From Candidatus Thiothrix sulfatifontis (lineage in GTDB: Bacteria; Pseudomonadota; Gammaproteobacteria; Thiotrichales; Thiotrichaceae), in the NCBI GenBank assembly GCA_022828425.1, contig CP094685.1, positions 806,001 to 870,000 of the forward strand: a DNA stretch of 64,000 bases. The letters are read 5' to 3'. Numbering within the stretch: position 1 is the first letter of the stretch; the number at the start of each line of letters is the position of its first letter. Positions 44,411-53,787 of this stretch are shown here, in pieces. The notes under the pieces are model-generated. The model worked only from the letters and a program-made list of their open reading frames with translations. It did not search any database and was not told the origin of the DNA. The position numbers and the translations under genes are program-made.

Positions 44411-45133
44411 ATGCTTCAGTTTAGCTATGGTGATGAACAGATTACGTTTGAGCGTTTGCCGCGTAGCGAGGGAATCCAGCGGGTGTTGATCAAGGTTCAC
44501 CCCGATTGCCGGATCGAAGTTGCCGCCCCAGCCCAAGCGGATGATAACGAAGTGCTGGCAGCAGTGAAAAAGCGCGGTCGCTGGATTTACCAACAACTGC
44601 GCGATTTTCGCCAACAATCCGCTTACGTCACCCCAAGGCAATATATCAGCGGGGAAAGCCATTATTACTTGGGCAAACAATACCTGCTGAAAGTGCTGGA
44701 AGACCCCAACACCACGCCACAAGTAAAATTGTTACGCGGCAAACTGGAAGTGACTGTGCGTCAGAAAAGTGCGGAAAAGGTGCAACAACTCTTGAGCGAC
44801 TGGTACAAGGTTCGTGCTAAAGAAGTGTTTGCCAAACGGCTGGATGCCATGTTGGAACAGGCACTTTGGGTGGCTGAACGTCCGCCGTTACGCATTTTTA
44901 CCATGCACACCCAATGGGGCAGTTGTTCACCCCAAGGTAGGCTAACGCTTAACCCGCATCTGGTGAAAGCCCCACGCGAGTGCATTGACTACGTGATTCT
45001 GCATGAGTTGTGTCATCTTGCCGAGCATAACCACAGCGAACGCTTTTACCGTTTGCTGTCTCAGGTGATGCCCAATTGGGAAAGGGTAAAGGCTAGACTG
45101 GATGCAAGGGCGGGGTATTATGTGTTGGCATGA
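44411..45133 (+). CDS. YgjP/DUF45-type M48-like metallopeptidase
   Basis: 240 residues. Zinc motif HELCHLAEHNHSERFY (HExxH plus a downstream His) with the DUF45 lead MHTQWGSCSPQGRLTLNPHL and DYVILHELCH. The N-terminus (RVLIKVHPDCRIEVAAP, KKRGRWIYQQL) is also typical of the YgjP family. It is the last gene of the island, 4 bases after hsdR. Such genes often follow hsdR; the substrate is unknown. The start ATG at 44411 is preferred to an in-frame one 5 codons upstream. Confidence 0.9.
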   Translation: MLQFSYGDEQITFERLPRSEGIQRVLIKVHPDCRIEVAAPAQADDNEVLAAVKKRGRWIYQQLRDFRQQSAYVTPRQYISGESHYYLGKQYLLKVLEDPNTTPQVKLLRGKLEVTVRQKSAEKVQQLLSDWYKVRAKEVFAKRLDAMLEQALWVAERPPLRIFTMHTQWGSCSPQGRLTLNPHLVKAPRECIDYVILHELCHLAEHNHSERFYRLLSQVMPNWERVKARLDARAGYYVLA

Positions 45134-45139
45134 AAACTG

Positions 45140-45148
45140 CTTTGTGGA
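45140..45148 (+). repeat. Right copy of the 9-base direct repeat flanking the type I island
   Basis: ctttgtgga, identical to 33912-33920, situated in the short gap between the last island gene and ureE. Confidence 0.35.
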
Positions 45149-45185
45149 CGTGCAAACGTTATATTTCCTCTACCTAGGTTAAGTA

Positions 45186-45644
45186 ATGCTTAAAATTGAA
45201 CGTATTCTGGATAAAAGCAGCGTCCCACCCCGCCAGTTTTACCTGTCGCTGACCTTACCGCACGAACGCCGCATTATCAGCCGCCAACGTGTGACCTTGG
45301 ACGATGGCAGCGATGCAGGCTTGTTCCTGCCACGCGGTTCCTGCCTGCAACACGGCGATGTCCTGCAAGGCGCAAGCGGTGAACTCATCCGCATCCAAGC
45401 CGCGCCCGAAACGGTATCTACCCTGACGTGCGCCGACCCGTGGTTGCTGGCACGGGCTTGCTATCACCTCGGCAACCGCCATGTACCCGTGCAAATCATG
45501 CAGGGCATGATCCGCTACCAGCACGACCATGTGCTGGACGACATGCTTCACGGTTTAGGCTTGCATGTAGTGGTGGAACAAGCCCCATTCGAGCCAGAAG
45601 CGGGGGCGTATGGCGGCGGGCATTCGCATTCCCATGATCACTGA
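45186..45644 (+). CDS. ureE: Urease accessory protein UreE (nickel chaperone)
   Basis: 152 residues. [60 protein letters not shown] and a His-containing tail [10 protein letters not shown] that binds nickel. Conserved metal His in HVPVQI and [10 protein letters not shown]. Donates Ni to UreG. Separated from ureC by the restriction island, so it needs its own promoter or read-through; no strong promoter was identified in the 52 bases before it. Confidence 0.96.
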   Translation: MLKIERILDKSSVPPRQFYLSLTLPHERRIISRQRVTLDDGSDAGLFLPRGSCLQHGDVLQGASGELIRIQAAPETVSTLTCADPWLLARACYHLGNRHVPVQIMQGMIRYQHDHVLDDMLHGLGLHVVVEQAPFEPEAGAYGGGHSHSHDH

Positions 45645-46308
45645 TCTGGCACTGTTGCGCCTGCTGCACCTAGTCAGCCCGACCTTGCCGATTGGTTCGT
45701 TCACTTATTCGCAGGGGATCGAATGGGCGGTGGAATGCGGCTGGATTGCCACTCCCGCCGATTTGCAAAACTGGCTTGCAAGCCAGTTGCACAGCGGCAT
45801 GACGCATCTGGATATTCCGGTATTGCAACGCCTGTATCATGCAGTGGAACGCGCTGATGTGGAAGCACTGGAATACTGGATTCACACCCTCAACGCCAGC
45901 CGCGAAACCAGCGAATTATTGCTGGAAGAAAAGAATCGCGGGCGGGCGCTGACCGATTTGCTGATTGCCTTGGAAATCCCCAATGCTGCTCGCTGGAAAC
46001 CGCTACTCGCCCAAAGCCAATCCGCCGCTTTCGCACTCGCTGCGGTGCATTGGCAAATCCCGCTGCAACAGACCGCTTACGGCTATGTGTGGAGCTGGTT
46101 GGAAAATCTGGTGCTGTCAGCGGTAAAAATCATCCCGCTGGGGCAAACTCAGGGGCAAAAGATTTTGCATGAAATGACGGCGTTGCTGCCGGAAGTGGTG
46201 GCGCAAGGCTTGCAAGTGGCTGATGACGACATTGGCGCGTCATCGCCCGCCTTAGCTATTGCCAGCAGCCGCCACGAAACCCAATACACCCGTTTGTTTC
46301 GATCGTAA
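45634..46308 (+). CDS. ureF: Urease accessory protein UreF
   Basis: 225 residues. [54 protein letters not shown] and [19 protein letters not shown] are standard UreF sequence. Gates GTP hydrolysis of UreG and activates urease with UreD. I take the ATG at 45634, overlapping ureE by 11 bases; an ATG at 45610 in frame is possible. Confidence 0.95.
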   Translation: MITDLALLRLLHLVSPTLPIGSFTYSQGIEWAVECGWIATPADLQNWLASQLHSGMTHLDIPVLQRLYHAVERADVEALEYWIHTLNASRETSELLLEEKNRGRALTDLLIALEIPNAARWKPLLAQSQSAAFALAAVHWQIPLQQTAYGYVWSWLENLVLSAVKIIPLGQTQGQKILHEMTALLPEVVAQGLQVADDDIGASSPALAIASSRHETQYTRLFRS

Positions 46309-46322
46309 AAAAAGGAAATACC

Positions 46323-46934
46323 ATGTCTAACCCCTTACGTGTCGGTGTCGGCGGCCCGGTCGGTTCTGGCAAAACCGCGCTGCTGGATGCGTTGTGCAAA
46401 GCCATGCGCGACACTTACGACATTGCCGTCGTCACCAACGACATTTACACGCAGGAAGATGCGCAATTCCTGATGCGTAGCGAAGCCCTGCCCGTAGAAC
46501 GCATTGTCGGTGTGGAAACCGGCGGTTGCCCACACACTGCGATCCGCGAAGATGCCTCGATGAATCTGGCAGCGGTGGAAGATTTGCAAATCCGTTTTCC
46601 CGGGCTTGATCTGATTTTCATCGAAAGCGGCGGCGATAATCTGTCGGCGACTTTCAGCCCCGAACTGGCAGACCTCACCATTTACGTGATCGACGTGGCG
46701 GAAGGCGAAAAGATTCCGCGCAAAGGCGGCCCCGGTATTACCCGCTCCGATTTGCTGGTGATCAACAAGATCGACCTTGCACCTTACGTAGGGGCTTCGC
46801 TGGAAGTGATGGAAAGCGACAGCAAACGAATGCGCGGCGAGCGTCCGTTTGTGTTTACCAACTTGAAGGAAAAGCTGGGCTTGCAGACGATCATTGATTT
46901 TATCGTCCACAAGGGGATGTTGCGGGTGTCGTAG
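46323..46934 (+). CDS. ureG: Urease accessory GTPase UreG
   Basis: 203 residues. P-loop [18 protein letters not shown] at the N-terminus, [27 protein letters not shown] with the metal-binding Cys-Pro-His, [14 protein letters not shown] and the G4 motif [14 protein letters not shown]. Uses GTP hydrolysis to load nickel. It completes the urease accessory set D, E, F, G in this window. Confidence 0.97.
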   Translation: MSNPLRVGVGGPVGSGKTALLDALCKAMRDTYDIAVVTNDIYTQEDAQFLMRSEALPVERIVGVETGGCPHTAIREDASMNLAAVEDLQIRFPGLDLIFIESGGDNLSATFSPELADLTIYVIDVAEGEKIPRKGGPGITRSDLLVINKIDLAPYVGASLEVMESDSKRMRGERPFVFTNLKEKLGLQTIIDFIVHKGMLRVS

Positions 46935-46980
46935 GCGGTGGATTGCCGCTTGGTGTCAGAACGTGTTAAAAAGCTTGCCC

Positions 46981-47664
46981 ATGCAAACTATCATTCTTCC
47001 CCCAAGCTGGCAAACTGCTCTCGGTGCAGAACTCACCAAGCCCTACATGCTCGACCTGAGCAATTTCCTGCAAGCGGAAACTGCTGCGGGCAAACACATC
47101 CTGCCTGCGGCGGAGCAGCGTTTCAACGCCCTGCAAAGCACGCCCCTAGATCAGGTCAACGTGGTTATTCTCGGTCAAGACCCATACCCCACACCGGGTC
47201 ATGCGCACGGTCTGGCGTTTTCGGTACAAGCGCATGTTGCCGCGTTACCGCGTTCGCTGCTCAATATCAACCGCGAATTGCATGACGATTTAGGCGTAGA
47301 CAATAGCCACACAGGTTGCCTGCAAGCATGGGCGGCGCAAGGCGTTTTGCTGCTCAACACCGCACTAACGGTAGAAGCGGGCAACGCGGGCAGCCATCAA
47401 AAACGCGGTTGGGAAACTTTTACCGACACGGTAATCCAAGCCGTTAGCGCTCAAATGCAACCCGTGATGTTCATCTTGTGGGGCAATCACGCGCAGAAAA
47501 AAACCGCGCTGATCGACACCGCTCGGCATGGCATCCTTGCCAGTGCGCACCCGTCACCCTTGTCGGCACGGCGCGGTTTTTTTGGCAGTCAGCCGTTTTC
47601 ACGCACCAATGCGTTTTTGCAAGCCAAGGGCAGAGCGCCGATTAATTGGTTATTGCCTGCCTAG
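46981..47664 (+). CDS. ung: Uracil-DNA glycosylase
   Basis: 227 residues, family 1 UDG. Motif A VVILGQDPYPTPGHAHGLAF contains the catalytic Asp; motif B HPSPLSARRGFFG holds the catalytic His and the DNA-wedging loop. LLLNTALTVEAGNAGSHQKRGW also matches. Removes uracil from DNA. The ATG at 46981 fits the family N-terminus; upstream frame is not conserved sequence. Confidence 0.96.
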   Translation: MQTIILPPSWQTALGAELTKPYMLDLSNFLQAETAAGKHILPAAEQRFNALQSTPLDQVNVVILGQDPYPTPGHAHGLAFSVQAHVAALPRSLLNINRELHDDLGVDNSHTGCLQAWAAQGVLLLNTALTVEAGNAGSHQKRGWETFTDTVIQAVSAQMQPVMFILWGNHAQKKTALIDTARHGILASAHPSPLSARRGFFGSQPFSRTNAFLQAKGRAPINWLLPA

Positions 47665-47734
47665 CGCGCCCCCTACGCCTCATGTGAATAATCGGTTATG
47701 CTGCATCTTTACCGCCCCGGACACTGAAAAATCC

Positions 47735-49003
47735 ATGCAGCCTACTGACATTCCCACGCCCGCCCCCACGTTTGCCGACTTCGCGCTCGCCGCCCCGCTG
47801 TTGCAAGCCGCGCAAAAAATGGGTTTCACCCAACCCCGCCCGGTACAATTAGCCGCGATTCCCCGCGCCATGACGCGCCGCGATTTGCTGGTCAGTGCCG
47901 AAACTGGCAGTGGCAAAACCGCCGCGTTTTTGCTACCCACCCTGCACCATTTGCTGACAAACCCCTCCGAATATTTCGGCACGCGGGCGTTGGTGCTCGT
48001 GCCGACGCGCGAATTGGCGAAGCAAATTCACCAGCAATGCCTGCAATTGACCGAATTCACCGGGCTAAAAGTGGGGCTGATTACGGGTGGAGCCGATTTC
48101 CGTGTGCAGCAAAACATGCTGCTCAACAATGCCGAAATCGTCATCGCCACACCAGGGCGCGTGCTCGAATTGATGGAGGCGAAAACCCCGGAGTTTTCAC
48201 GTCTGGAAGTGCTGATTCTCGATGAAGCCGACCGGATGCTGGAAATGGGCTTCAGCCAAGAGTTGGAAACCATCGCAGCGGCGTGCAATCCCGACCGCCA
48301 AACGCTGCTGTTTTCCGCCACGCTCCAGCAATACGGCATGATTAAAATCGCTGAAAAGCTGTTGCGTGACCCCGAAATGTTACGCCTGAATACGCTGCAA
48401 GATGAGCACGCAAACCTTGAGCAACAGGTGATTATTGCCGACGATATTGCGCACAAACAGCGTTTGTTGGCGTGGTTGCTGCTGAATGAAACGTTTGCGA
48501 AAGCGGTGGTATTCACCAATAGCCGCGTGCGGGCGAGTGAATTGGTCGGCGGTTTGCAAGCCAAAGGCGTGCGTTGTGGCGTGTTGCATGGCGAGATGGA
48601 TCAGAAAGAGCGCAACCGCATTATGGCGTTTTTCCGTGATGGCACGATCAAGGCGCTGATTGCGACCGATCTGGCGGCGCGGGGTTTGGACATTGCAGGC
48701 GTGGAATTGGTGATCAATGTGGATGTACCGCGCACCGGCGTGCATTACATCCACCGCATTGGGCGCACCGGGCGCGGCGATGCCAAGGGCACGGCGATTA
48801 CGCTGGTGCAAAGTTCCGAATGGAATTTAATGGTGAATATCGAGCGGTTTTTGAAACAGCGTTTCCAACGGCGCAGCATCGAAGGCTTGGTCGGTACGTA
48901 CAGCGGTCCCCAAAAACTCAAAGCTTCTGGCAAAGCAGCGGGCAGCAAAAAGAAAAAACTCGCGAAAAAAGCGGCGGCAGCCAAGAAAGGCAAAAAGCGC
49001 TAA
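47735..49003 (+). CDS. DEAD-box RNA helicase (RhlE/SrmB-like)
   Basis: 422 residues. Q-motif region TFADFALAAPLLQAAQKMGFTQPRPVQ, motif I SAETGSGKTAAFLL, Ia PTRELAKQIH, II LDEADRMLEMGF, III FSATL, IV VVFTNSRVRAS, V ATDLAARGLDIAGVE and VI HRIGRTGRGDAKG. The C-terminus is a short Lys/Ala-rich tail (KKKKLAKKAAAAKKGKKR) likely to bind RNA. Which E. coli type it corresponds to is uncertain; SrmB is closest by size. Converges with the following gene, with overlapping stop codons. Confidence 0.93.
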   Translation: MQPTDIPTPAPTFADFALAAPLLQAAQKMGFTQPRPVQLAAIPRAMTRRDLLVSAETGSGKTAAFLLPTLHHLLTNPSEYFGTRALVLVPTRELAKQIHQQCLQLTEFTGLKVGLITGGADFRVQQNMLLNNAEIVIATPGRVLELMEAKTPEFSRLEVLILDEADRMLEMGFSQELETIAAACNPDRQTLLFSATLQQYGMIKIAEKLLRDPEMLRLNTLQDEHANLEQQVIIADDIAHKQRLLAWLLLNETFAKAVVFTNSRVRASELVGGLQAKGVRCGVLHGEMDQKERNRIMAFFRDGTIKALIATDLAARGLDIAGVELVINVDVPRTGVHYIHRIGRTGRGDAKGTAITLVQSSEWNLMVNIERFLKQRFQRRSIEGLVGTYSGPQKLKASGKAAGSKKKKLAKKAAAAKKGKKR

Positions 49004-50133
49004 GGTTCGCGATAGGGCAAATGTTCACTGGCGGAACGCATGTAGTCCGCCACACTGCCTTTTTCATACTCCGCATGACGCGCCACGGCTTGCCGGAAGG
49101 TTGCTTCCCGCAACCAATGCGCCGAACGGGTCAGGGTCGGGATAAACCCACGCGGAATTTTGTGTTCCCCCTGCGCCCCCGGTTCAAATACCTGCAAACC
49201 CTGGCGGATACAATATTCAATGCCTTGGTAATAACACGCCTCAAAATGCAGGCTGTCGATGTCTTGGGTGCAGCCCCAGTGCCGCCCGTACAAGCGCGTC
49301 GCACTCGCAAACATCAAGGAACCGGCGATGCACTCGCCCTCACGGTTATCCGCCAAAATCAGGAAAACTTGTTCGCCCAACGCCGTTGCCATTTCGCGGA
49401 AAAAACCGACATTTAGGGTGGGAATACCCCACTTGCTTTCAAACGTGTGTTGGTAGAAAAACGCAAACCGTGCCCAATCCTCTGCCGTTGCGGTATTGCC
49501 ATCAAGCAGTCGCAAATGAACCCCAGCATCCACCACTTTGCGACGTTCCTGCTTAATGTTTTTGCGCTTTTTCGAGGTAAGGGCAGCGAGGAAATCGTCA
49601 AAGCTCTGGTAATCCGCATTGCGCCAATGAAATTGGCAATCGTGCCGCACGGTTAGCCCTTGCTCTGCCAACCATTCCAGTTGCTCGGCAGGGGAAAACA
49701 AGCAATGAAAACTGCTGCATTGCAAGGCTTCTGCCACTTGCGCCACTGCCGAGAGTAAATAGGGAAACAGTTCCGCCTCGCGCCCGACTTGCACCAATAA
49801 GCGTTGCCCGCTGGCGGGCGTGTAGGGAATCGTGGAAACCAATTTGGGGTAATACTGCATCCCCTCGCGCTCATACGCCTGCGCCCAGGCATGATCGAAC
49901 ACGAATTCACCATAGGTATTGTACTTTTCGTACAAGGGCATGGCGGCAACCAAGACTTCGTGCTCGTAAACCACAATATGGCGTGGCAACCAGCCGAATT
50001 CCTTGCCCACACAGCCGTGGTGTTCCAGCGCTGCCAGAAATTCGTGGCGCAAAAACGGGTTATTGTCCTGCACCAGTGCATTCCACTGGTCGGCTGCCAC
50101 TGAATCGAGGTTGGGGAGAATTTCAATTTTCAT
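49000..50133 (-). CDS. GNAT-family (COG3146, DUF482) acyltransferase-like protein
   Basis: 377 residues. Matches the family called peptidogalycan biosynthesis: SVAADQWNALVQDNNPFLRHEFLAALE, YEKYNTYGEFVFDHAWA, KKRKNIKQERRKV, and GCTQDIDSLHFEACYYQGIEYC with EPGAQGEHKIPRGF. FemX-like double GNAT fold is expected. The real substrate is unknown. The start is the ATG at 50133; the open frame extends upstream into tsaC. Nineteen bases after tsaC, likely co-transcribed with it. Confidence 0.88.
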   Translation of the reverse strand: MKIEILPNLDSVAADQWNALVQDNNPFLRHEFLAALEHHGCVGKEFGWLPRHIVVYEHEVLVAAMPLYEKYNTYGEFVFDHAWAQAYEREGMQYYPKLVSTIPYTPASGQRLLVQVGREAELFPYLLSAVAQVAEALQCSSFHCLFSPAEQLEWLAEQGLTVRHDCQFHWRNADYQSFDDFLAALTSKKRKNIKQERRKVVDAGVHLRLLDGNTATAEDWARFAFFYQHTFESKWGIPTLNVGFFREMATALGEQVFLILADNREGECIAGSLMFASATRLYGRHWGCTQDIDSLHFEACYYQGIEYCIRQGLQVFEPGAQGEHKIPRGFIPTLTRSAHWLREATFRQAVARHAEYEKGSVADYMRSASEHLPYREP

Positions 50134-50152
50134 GGGGCGGATGCTACCCCGT

Positions 50153-50710
50153 TCAGGCGGGGCGAACAATTTCCCCGGTAATCCCGTGGCGGATTTCGGT
50201 GGGTTGCGCTTGATCGCCCAAGGGCGCATCCAAAATCGCGTCCAATTGCGCACCGAATTGCTGTTGTACTTCAGCCGCACTGCGGGCGGGGGGGTGATCA
50301 CTCAAATTGGCGCTGGTGGAAATCAGTGGGTGGCCGAGTTGTTGGCACAGGGCGCGGCAAATCGGGTGGGCGCTAAGCCGCACTGCCAGCGTGTTGTGAT
50401 TGCCGCGTATCAGTGGGGAAACCTCCGGGCGCACTGGCAGCAACCAGGTTACTGCCCCCGGCCATGTGGGGAGGATGCGGGCTTGCAACGTCGCATTCAG
50501 CGGTAACAGGTACGGCTCCAGTTGTGACAAGTCAGAGGCAATTAAGATTAACCCTTTATCGGCGGCGCGTTGCTTGAGGGTGAGGATGCGTTGCACGGCG
50601 GCTAGATCAGCGGGGTTGCAGCCCAGACCGAAGACGGCTTCGGTGGGGTAAGCAATCACGCCGCCGGATTGGACGGCGTGAAGGGCAACGGATAAATCGC
50701 GGGTCAACAT
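50153..50710 (-). CDS. tsaC: L-threonylcarbamoyladenylate synthase TsaC
   Basis: 185 residues, YrdC domain only. Makes threonylcarbamoyl-AMP for the t6A modification of tRNA. Family landmarks: GGVIAYPTEAVFGLGCNP, KQRAADKGLILIASD, PGAVTWLLPV, LAVRLSAHPICRAL and LISTSANLSDHPPA. The short length fits TsaC rather than the two-domain Sua5. Three bases after topA, as in many gammaproteobacteria. Confidence 0.95.
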   Translation of the reverse strand: MLTRDLSVALHAVQSGGVIAYPTEAVFGLGCNPADLAAVQRILTLKQRAADKGLILIASDLSQLEPYLLPLNATLQARILPTWPGAVTWLLPVRPEVSPLIRGNHNTLAVRLSAHPICRALCQQLGHPLISTSANLSDHPPARSAAEVQQQFGAQLDAILDAPLGDQAQPTEIRHGITGEIVRPA

Positions 50711-50713
50711 GCG

Positions 50714-53197
50714 TTAGCTCGCTGATTTTTTCGGGCTAGGTGCTTTTTTGCTTGCCGTCGGTTTCTTCGCGGCGGGCTTTTTGGCAGCAGCGGCTTTTTT
50801 CGGCGCTGCTTTGGCTTTCGCCGGTTTTGCCGGAGCATCGGCGGCTGGCTGTTCTGCCGTTTCTGTTGCGGGCGCAGCGGCTGCTTTCTTCGCGCCTTTC
50901 TTGGCAGTTTTGGCTTCGGCAACGACCGCAATCAACGCTTCGCATTCTTCCAAGGTCATGCTGTCGGGTTCGCGGTCTTTGGGCAGACGTGCTTGCACTT
51001 TGACGCGCTTGATGACTTTGTTGATGTACGGCCCCCAACGCCCTTTGAGAATTTGCACCCCATTGCCGAAATCCACCAGAATTTTTTCCGCATCCTTGAT
51101 TTTTTTCTCAGCAATCAGTTCCAAAGCCCGCTCCAAGGTAATGGTGTGCGGGTCGTCTTCCTTTTTCAGCGAGGCGAATTGGTCGCCGTATTTGACGTAA
51201 GCCCCAAAGCGCCCGACATTGGTGCTGATGGCTTTGCCGTCTTCGGTATCGCCTAATTGACGCGGCAGTTTGAAAAGTTCGAGGGCTTCTTCGAGTGTGA
51301 CCGTATCCAGCTTCATTCCGGGACGTAACCCAGCGAAGACCAGCTTTTCCTCATCGTCTTTGGTGCCGATTTGCACCATGGGGCCAAAGCGCCCTAAACG
51401 CACCGATACGGGTCTGCCACTGGCGGGGTCAATGCCGATTTCGCGCGATTGCAACACGTCGCTGCGGTTGACGCTTTCCATTTTTTCGTCAACCAGCGTG
51501 TGGAACGGTTGCCAGAACGCATCCATCACCGGAACCCAAGCCTTTTCACCCCGCGAAATTTCATCCAGCTCATTTTCCAGATTCGCAGTGAAATCGTAAT
51601 CGACGTATTGGGTGAAATGCTCCGTCAAAAACCGGATCACAATGCGCCCAATATCGGTCGGTGTGAAGCGGCGGCTTTCCAGTTCGACGTATTCACGCGC
51701 CAACAGGGTGGAAATAATGCTGGCGTAGGTCGATGGTCGCCCAATGCCGTATTCTTCTAAAACTTTTACCAAGGACGCTTCCGAATAACGCGGTGGCGGC
51801 TCGGTGAAATGTTGTTCGGCGGCAATGTCGTTGAGGGTGACGCTTTCGCCTTCTTCCAACGGTGGCAGCGGGTTTTCCTTTTCGCTGGCGCGGTCATCCA
51901 AGCCTTCTTCGTACACCAGCAAGAAACCGGCATCGCGGATGGTCGAGCCGGAGGCGCGGAAGAAACTGCCTGCGGCGGCGGTCAAATCCGCCGATACCGT
52001 ATCCAACGTGGCGTAGATCATTTGGCAGGCAACCGTGCGTTTCCAGATCAATTCGTACAGCTTGAACTGTTCTTCATTGAGGTGGTTTTTGACCTGTTCC
52101 GGGGTGCGGTATGCCGAGGTCGGGCGTACTGCTTCGTGCGCTTCTTGCGCGTTTTTGGATTTGGTTTTGTAGAAATTGGGCGTTTCCGGCAATTTATCTT
52201 GTCCGTAACGTTGTTCGATCAGACCGCGCAATTCGCCGATGGCTTCGTTTGCCAACGTTACCGAGTCGGTACGCATGTAGGTAATTAAACCCACCGGCCC
52301 GCTGCCCAAGTCAATGCCTTCGTACAATTGCTGGGCAACCCGCATGGCGCGTTGGGTGGAAAACTTGAGTTTGCGTACCGCTTCCTGCTGCAAGGTCGAG
52401 GTGGTGAAAGGCGGCGCGGGGTAACGCTTGCGCTGTTTTTTGTCGACTTTGCTGACCAGCAATTTGCCGTTAGCAGCTTGCAGCAAACGCTCGCGCACTT
52501 CGGTTGCCCGCGCTTCATTGTTAATGTCGAATTGGTCGAGTTTGTGATTATCCAGCGTGTGCAAACGGGCGTTGAAGGCTTGCCCGTTTTTGGCATTTTG
52601 CGCGGTCATCGTCCAGTATTCTTGGCGGACGAAACGTTCGATTTCGTCTTCACGTTCCACAATCAGGCGCAAGGCGGGGCTTTGCACCCGCCCGGCGGAC
52701 AGGCTGGGTTTTATTTTGCGCCACAGCAACGGGGAGAGGTTGAAACCGACCAGATAATCCAAGGCGCGGCGGGCTTGCTGCGCATCCACCAGATCGTAGG
52801 CAAGGTCACGCGGGTTGGCAATGGCTTCTTGCACGGCGCGTTTGGTGATTTCGTGGAAGACCACGCGCTGCACGTTTTTGCCTTTGAGTGCGCCGCGTTC
52901 GTTCAATAATTCGTATAAATGCCAAGAGATGGCTTCGCCTTCGCGATCCGGGTCAGTCGCGAGGTACAGGTTGTCGGCTTTTTTGAGCGCCCGCGCAATC
53001 GCATCGACGTGCTTTTGGTTGCGGTCGATGATTTCATAACGCATTGCGTAGCCGTTGTCGGTGTCGACAGCGCCTTCCTTGGGGATTAAATCGCGCACAT
53101 GCCCGTAAGAGGCCAGCACTTCAAACCCTTGCCCCAAGTACTTTTGGATGGTTTTACCCTTCGCCGGGGATTCGACGATTACTAGATTTTCACTCAT
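50714..53197 (-). CDS. topA: DNA topoisomerase I
   Basis: 827 residues. TOPRIM domain: LVIVESPAKGKTIQKYLG and YLATDPDREGEAISWHLYELL; the catalytic Tyr is in GLITYMRTDSV, with ALDYLVGFNLSPLLWRKI and SAGRVQSPALRLI upstream. Relaxes negative supercoils. The C-terminus has repeat-type domains (GRFGPMVQIG, GRFGAYVKYG, GRWGPYINKV) rather than Cys4 zinc fingers, followed by a long Ala/Lys/Pro tail (KPAKAKAAPKKAAAAKK) of about 80 residues that likely binds DNA non-specifically. Confidence 0.97.
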   Translation of the reverse strand: MSENLVIVESPAKGKTIQKYLGQGFEVLASYGHVRDLIPKEGAVDTDNGYAMRYEIIDRNQKHVDAIARALKKADNLYLATDPDREGEAISWHLYELLNERGALKGKNVQRVVFHEITKRAVQEAIANPRDLAYDLVDAQQARRALDYLVGFNLSPLLWRKIKPSLSAGRVQSPALRLIVEREDEIERFVRQEYWTMTAQNAKNGQAFNARLHTLDNHKLDQFDINNEARATEVRERLLQAANGKLLVSKVDKKQRKRYPAPPFTTSTLQQEAVRKLKFSTQRAMRVAQQLYEGIDLGSGPVGLITYMRTDSVTLANEAIGELRGLIEQRYGQDKLPETPNFYKTKSKNAQEAHEAVRPTSAYRTPEQVKNHLNEEQFKLYELIWKRTVACQMIYATLDTVSADLTAAAGSFFRASGSTIRDAGFLLVYEEGLDDRASEKENPLPPLEEGESVTLNDIAAEQHFTEPPPRYSEASLVKVLEEYGIGRPSTYASIISTLLAREYVELESRRFTPTDIGRIVIRFLTEHFTQYVDYDFTANLENELDEISRGEKAWVPVMDAFWQPFHTLVDEKMESVNRSDVLQSREIGIDPASGRPVSVRLGRFGPMVQIGTKDDEEKLVFAGLRPGMKLDTVTLEEALELFKLPRQLGDTEDGKAISTNVGRFGAYVKYGDQFASLKKEDDPHTITLERALELIAEKKIKDAEKILVDFGNGVQILKGRWGPYINKVIKRVKVQARLPKDREPDSMTLEECEALIAVVAEAKTAKKGAKKAAAAPATETAEQPAADAPAKPAKAKAAPKKAAAAKKPAAKKPTASKKAPSPKKSAS

Positions 53198-53403
53198 TTT
53201 TTATGCTTCCAAGCAACGCTGCCCGTGTTTCGATTAGTCACAAGGCCGCATTTTATGCTTGTAATCGCGGTGAAAGTAAAGTTTTGCAACCGTAAAAGTT
53301 GAAATTAGCCGGATAGCGAGTCAGGGGCTTTGGCTATTTTCACTGAAATTTGCGTTACTATCAGGGCTTGACCCCACTGCGGTGCGTTGGCACTAAGGAT
53401 TAA

Positions 53404-53775
53404 ATGATGAATATTTACCAAGTTTTTATTTATGGTTATTGCGCACTCATTATGACCGGCTGCGCCAGCGTTCCGCCTGCCGAGCAATTGCAACGCGAAA
53501 TGGCGGGCGTGAGTAATCAGTCACCGCTGTTCACCAACGGATACCGCGACGGTTGCCAAAGCGGGCTGTCAGCGGGTGGCAATAAAGCCTTCGCTTATGC
53601 TAAAGAGTTGAGCAAGGCCAATAATGCGGAATACAAGTTGGGTTGGGATGACGGTTTCCGCGTGTGCCAATCGCGGCAGGTGCAACGTAACAACGAGCGT
53701 AACAGCTACGACGGCGTTGGCGCCGGATACCCGTGGTTGCCGCGCACCGGCGTGACTATTGGCGTGCAGTTGTAG
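53404..53775 (+). CDS. Small putative lipoprotein of unknown function
   Basis: 123 residues. Signal peptide with lipobox LIMTGC (Cys modified, then ASVPPAEQL). The mature part has NGYRDGCQSGLSAGG, YKLGWDDGFRVCQSRQ and the end GVTIGVQL; the two Cys in DGC and RVCQ could pair. The repeated pattern of DGC/DGF motifs suggests a small conserved fold but I do not recognise the family. Divergent from topA with a 206-base gap. Confidence 0.7.
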   Translation: MMNIYQVFIYGYCALIMTGCASVPPAEQLQREMAGVSNQSPLFTNGYRDGCQSGLSAGGNKAFAYAKELSKANNAEYKLGWDDGFRVCQSRQVQRNNERNSYDGVGAGYPWLPRTGVTIGVQL

Positions 53776-53787
53776 GCTATCGCCAGC

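Noticed and set aside
50704-51038. Other open frames in the topA 3' end
   Set aside because: They reflect the low-complexity Ala/Lys codons of the TopA tail.
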